Shown: in pieces, positions 61,291-64,000 of the stretch
How positions within the stretch are numbered: the stretch's first letter is position 1
Layout: each line of letters starts with the position of its first letter
Assembly (NCBI GenBank): GCA_002293425.1
Contig: DBDE01000043.1
Location: 56,032-120,031, forward strand
DNA from: Alistipes sp. UBA940
GTDB taxonomy: Bacteria; Bacteroidota; Bacteroidia; Bacteroidales; Rikenellaceae
Reading direction: 5' to 3'
DNA: 64,000 nucleotides
Made by a program: the position numbers and the translations under genes
The notes under the pieces: generated by a model
The model's database searches: none
Seen by the model: only the letters and a program-made list of their open reading frames with translations
Told to the model about the DNA's origin: nothing

Positions 61291-61413
61291 ATTTTTCGTC
61301 AGCGTGGAGGAAATTTTGCATCGAGCGCGGTTTTGAGCAAGGGGATAGTACAAAGCGTACAGACCCGAGCGAAAAACAAGGAGATGCGAAATTTACCCTC
61401 GATCACGAAAAAT
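61291..61413. repeat. ~115-bp dispersed element at the mfd stop codon, copy 2
   Basis: Ends ATTTTTCGT and ACGAAAAAT are exact inverted copies; the second includes the last codons of mfd. The interior matches copy 1 at 42484-42608, including ATAGTACAAAGCGTACAGAC. The ends differ between copies, yet each end pair is self-complementary. Confidence 0.8.
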
Positions 61414-64000
61414 CATTCAATACATCAATCGCTTGGGCAAGGTCCTTAACATTGCGAACGGTCAAAGCCAGCTTATTATTGTTCTGTTTGAGCACCATTC
61501 GCTCTTTTTGTTGCAAAACGTGCTGCAAAATGCGATTAAACGTCTCGCTCTTATAGTACGGAGAGTCGGGATCGGCGACAAAATGGATTATCACGAGCCC
61601 ATTCTTCACCTTCACGCGCTCCATCCCCAGCCTCACCGCCAGCCAACGCAGCCTGACCACATCCATCAAATTCTGCGTCGCCGCGGGTATGGGGCCGAAC
61701 CGGTCGGTAAGCTCGGCCGCAAAACGGATCATCGCCGCCTCGTCCGTCATCGCATCCAGTATCCGATAGAGCTTGAGCTTCTCCGCACCGTTGCCCACAT
61801 AGTCGTCCGGAATGGCCGCTTCCGCCCCGATCTCGATGTGGGCGTCGTCGATGAAGCTGACCGTCTCACCCGAAGCCCCCATCAATCTCTCCGCCCCCGC
61901 AACCCCTTCGGCACGCAGTTCGGCAACCGCTTCGTTGAGGATTTTCTGATAGGTCTCGAACCCTATGTCGGCAATAAAGCCGCTCTGCTCCGCGCCGAAC
62001 AGATTGCCCGCGCCGCGAATATCGAGGTCCTGCATAGCAATGTTGAACCCCGCACCCAGATCGCTGAACTCCTCGATGGCCCTCAATCGCCGCCGCGCAT
62101 CGCCCGTCAGCAACTCGTCCGAAGGCGACAACAAGTAGCAATAGCCCTTGCGGTCGCTCCTCCCGACCCTGCCGCGCAACTGGTGCAGGTCGCTCAGTCC
62201 GAAATTCTGGGCGTTGTCGATGATGATGGTGTTGGCGTTCGGAATATCTATCCCGTTCTCGATGATGGTCGTCGCCACCAGCACATCGAACTCGCCATAG
62301 ATGAACTCCATTATTAGCTTCTCCACCGCTTTCGGCTCCATCTGACCGTGCAGCACGACCACCCTTGCGCGCGGCACCAATTTCCGCACGGTGTCGGCCA
62401 CCTTGCCGATGTCCTGCACCCGATTGTGCACGAAGTAGACCTGACCGCCGCGCGAGAGCTCCGCCTCGATGGTTTCGCGAATCAGATCCTCGTTCCAAAC
62501 GTGGCTCTCCGTCACAATGGGCTGACGGTTGGGCGGCGGAGTGTTGATCACGCTCATATCCCTCGACCCCATCAGCGAGAACTGCAACGTACGCGGAATG
62601 GGCGTGGCGGTGAGGGTCAAAGTGTCCACCGAAGTACTCATCTCACGCAGTTTCTCCTTGCTCGAAACGCCGAATTTCTGCTCCTCGTCGATGATCAAGA
62701 GCCCCAGGTCGCGGAACTTCACCCCCTTGCCGAGCATCTTGTGGGTCCCTATCAGAATATCTATCTTGCCCTCGGCCACATCCCTGAGAATTTCGCGCGT
62801 CTCGGCGGCACTCTTGCTGCGATTGAGAAACTCCACCGTCACCGGAAAACCTTTCAGACGCTGGCTGAATGTGCGATAGTGTTGCAACGACAATATGGTG
62901 GTGGGTACCAGCACCGCCACCTGCTTGCTGTCGGTCACCGCCTTGAAAGCCGCCCGTATCGCAACTTCCGTTTTGCCGAAGCCCACATCGCCGCAAATCA
63001 GGCGGTCCATCGGCTGAGGGCTCTCCATATCGGCTTTCACGGCGCGCGTCGCCTCCTGCTGGTCGGGCGTGTCCTCGTACTTGAACGAAGCTTCGAGCTC
63101 GGTTTGCAAATAGCTGTCGGGCGAAAAGGCAAATCCGCCGCCCGCCTTTCGCTTGGCGTAGAGCGCGATCAGTTCCCTTGCGATGCTCTTGACGGCACTC
63201 TTGGTGGCCGCCTTCATCCGTTGCCACGCCCCGCTGCCCAACTTGTAGATCCGCGGAGGCTCGCTCGTATCGCCGCTCTTGTATCTGGCTATTCGGTGCA
63301 GATTGCTGACATTGACCAGCAGTACATCGCCGTCCCTATAGACCAGCTTTATGGCATCCACCTCGCGGCCATTCTCCATCTGCTTCACCAGACCCCCGAA
63401 CCGTCCCACCCCGTGGTCGATGTGGACGACGAAATCGCCCGTCTTCAACTCGTTCAGCTCCGCCACCGTCATCGCCTCGTCGCGATTGATCTCCCCGCGG
63501 ATCTTGTAGCGGTGATAGCGGTCGAATATCTGATGGTCGGTGTAGAAATTTATCTTGTGCGCGTGGTCGACAAAGCCCTCGTGCAAAGTGAGCGACAGGG
63601 GCGTGAACGGCGCATCGACCAAATTGCGCAACCGCTCGATCTGCGCCAGATTTTCGCTCAGAATACACGTCTGGTACCCTTCGGCGGCACCGAGGCGAAT
63701 ATTCTCCTCCAACAGCTTGAACTGCTTGTTGAACTGCGGCTGGGGCGCGGTGTGGAAATCGACCGTCTCCCCGGCCGGCCGTTGTTCCGACGACGCACGG
63801 AGAACCATAGTCGCCCCTCTGGTATCGTGCAAAAACTCCTTCCCGCTCGTCACCTCCCCCTCGGCGTCGGCAAACTCGTCCAACTTGCCCAGCGTGTAAC
63901 CCAAATCGTCCACCCACCAACAGCCATTTTGGACAAACGCGGCAAACGAACTGACCTGCCGCCGCAAGCTCTTCAAATTGGGCAGCACCTCCATCCGTTC
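61403..64000 (-). CDS. mfd: Transcription-repair coupling factor, C-terminal part
   Basis: 865 residues are in the window; the frame is open to base 64000 and the N-terminus lies beyond it (full Mfd is about 1,100 aa). Seen here: the end of the UvrB-like part, the RNA-polymerase-interacting domain (GDFVVHIDHGVGRFGGLVKQ), helicase motifs GDVGFGKTEVA (Walker A), DEEQKFG (box II), ATPIPRTLQFSL, ATTIIENGIDIPNANT and QLRGRVGRSDR, and the C-terminal TRCF domain. It removes stalled RNA polymerase and recruits UvrA. Confidence 0.97.
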   Translation of the reverse strand, partial: ERMEVLPNLKSLRRQVSSFAAFVQNGCWWVDDLGYTLGKLDEFADAEGEVTSGKEFLHDTRGATMVLRASSEQRPAGETVDFHTAPQPQFNKQFKLLEENIRLGAAEGYQTCILSENLAQIERLRNLVDAPFTPLSLTLHEGFVDHAHKINFYTDHQIFDRYHRYKIRGEINRDEAMTVAELNELKTGDFVVHIDHGVGRFGGLVKQMENGREVDAIKLVYRDGDVLLVNVSNLHRIARYKSGDTSEPPRIYKLGSGAWQRMKAATKSAVKSIARELIALYAKRKAGGGFAFSPDSYLQTELEASFKYEDTPDQQEATRAVKADMESPQPMDRLICGDVGFGKTEVAIRAAFKAVTDSKQVAVLVPTTILSLQHYRTFSQRLKGFPVTVEFLNRSKSAAETREILRDVAEGKIDILIGTHKMLGKGVKFRDLGLLIIDEEQKFGVSSKEKLREMSTSVDTLTLTATPIPRTLQFSLMGSRDMSVINTPPPNRQPIVTESHVWNEDLIRETIEAELSRGGQVYFVHNRVQDIGKVADTVRKLVPRARVVVLHGQMEPKAVEKLIMEFIYGEFDVLVATTIIENGIDIPNANTIIIDNAQNFGLSDLHQLRGRVGRSDRKGYCYLLSPSDELLTGDARRRLRAIEEFSDLGAGFNIAMQDLDIRGAGNLFGAEQSGFIADIGFETYQKILNEAVAELRAEGVAGAERLMGASGETVSFIDDAHIEIGAEAAIPDDYVGNGAEKLKLYRILDAMTDEAAMIRFAAELTDRFGPIPAATQNLMDVVRLRWLAVRLGMERVKVKNGLVIIHFVADPDSPYYKSETFNRILQHVLQQKERMVLKQNNNKLALTVRNVKDLAQAIDVLNDFS

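Overview
The window reads as a chromosomal piece of a Bacteroidota bacterium, order Bacteroidales, possibly Alistipes/Rikenellaceae-like. The evidence is a SusC/SusD pair, a FimB/Mfa2-Mfa1 type fimbrial operon with DUF3575 and DUF3868 genes, GLDE/CNNM, PpiD and DUF2723 proteins typical of the phylum, repeated promoters of the Bacteroidota form TTTG-N19..21-TAnnTTTG, and TGA used as a stop. The genus is inference.

Layout. 1-3831: start of a TolC-type efflux gene (minus, cut by the edge), facing a sigma-54 response regulator and its NtrY-like kinase, then a YiiX-type hydrolase. 3819-14450: a contact-variation island on the minus strand. In transcription order it has a tyrosine recombinase, a 15-bp inverted-repeat pair enclosing an outward-facing promoter, five fimbrial genes (DUF3575, DUF3868, FimB/Mfa2 anchor, Mfa1-like stalk, putative tip adhesin), then a diversity-generating retroelement (DGR): an unrecognised 157-aa gene, avd, template repeat TR and reverse transcriptase. 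The 187-bp TR (5067-5253) matches the 3' end of the tip gene (VR, 6480-6666) except at one base, which in coding sense is A in TR and T in VR. Fimbriation would thus be switched on and off by inversion while the tip is rewritten by the DGR; this is the most interesting object here.

14605-30244: mainly housekeeping genes (Stealth phosphotransferase, ruvX, def, tRNA-Gln, meaB, lpxL-like acyltransferase, rsmI, lysA, prfB, cysS, DUF2723 protein, tRNA-Leu) and a run of small genes. 30366-43697: miaB, DUF1080 lipoprotein, aroE, a YqaA-type membrane protein, korAB, mqnC (futalosine menaquinone route), argC-argD-argB, tatD, dprA. 43728-49855: a Sus-like uptake operon. 49993-64000: ppdK, a nuclease-like lipoprotein or secreted protein, and an envelope cluster (coaX, outer membrane protein, TPR protein, lptC, CNNM protein, ppiD), then mfd, cut by the right edge.

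Between and inside genes lie several repeat families: palindromic elements inserted in frame in aroE, cysS, mqnC and an unnamed gene; a ~115-bp element abutting the stop codons of dprA and mfd; short tandem repeats that encode signal-peptide cores; and two copies of a probable small structured RNA. Several genes have a -7 box ending only 4-9 bases before the start codon, implying leaderless mRNAs.
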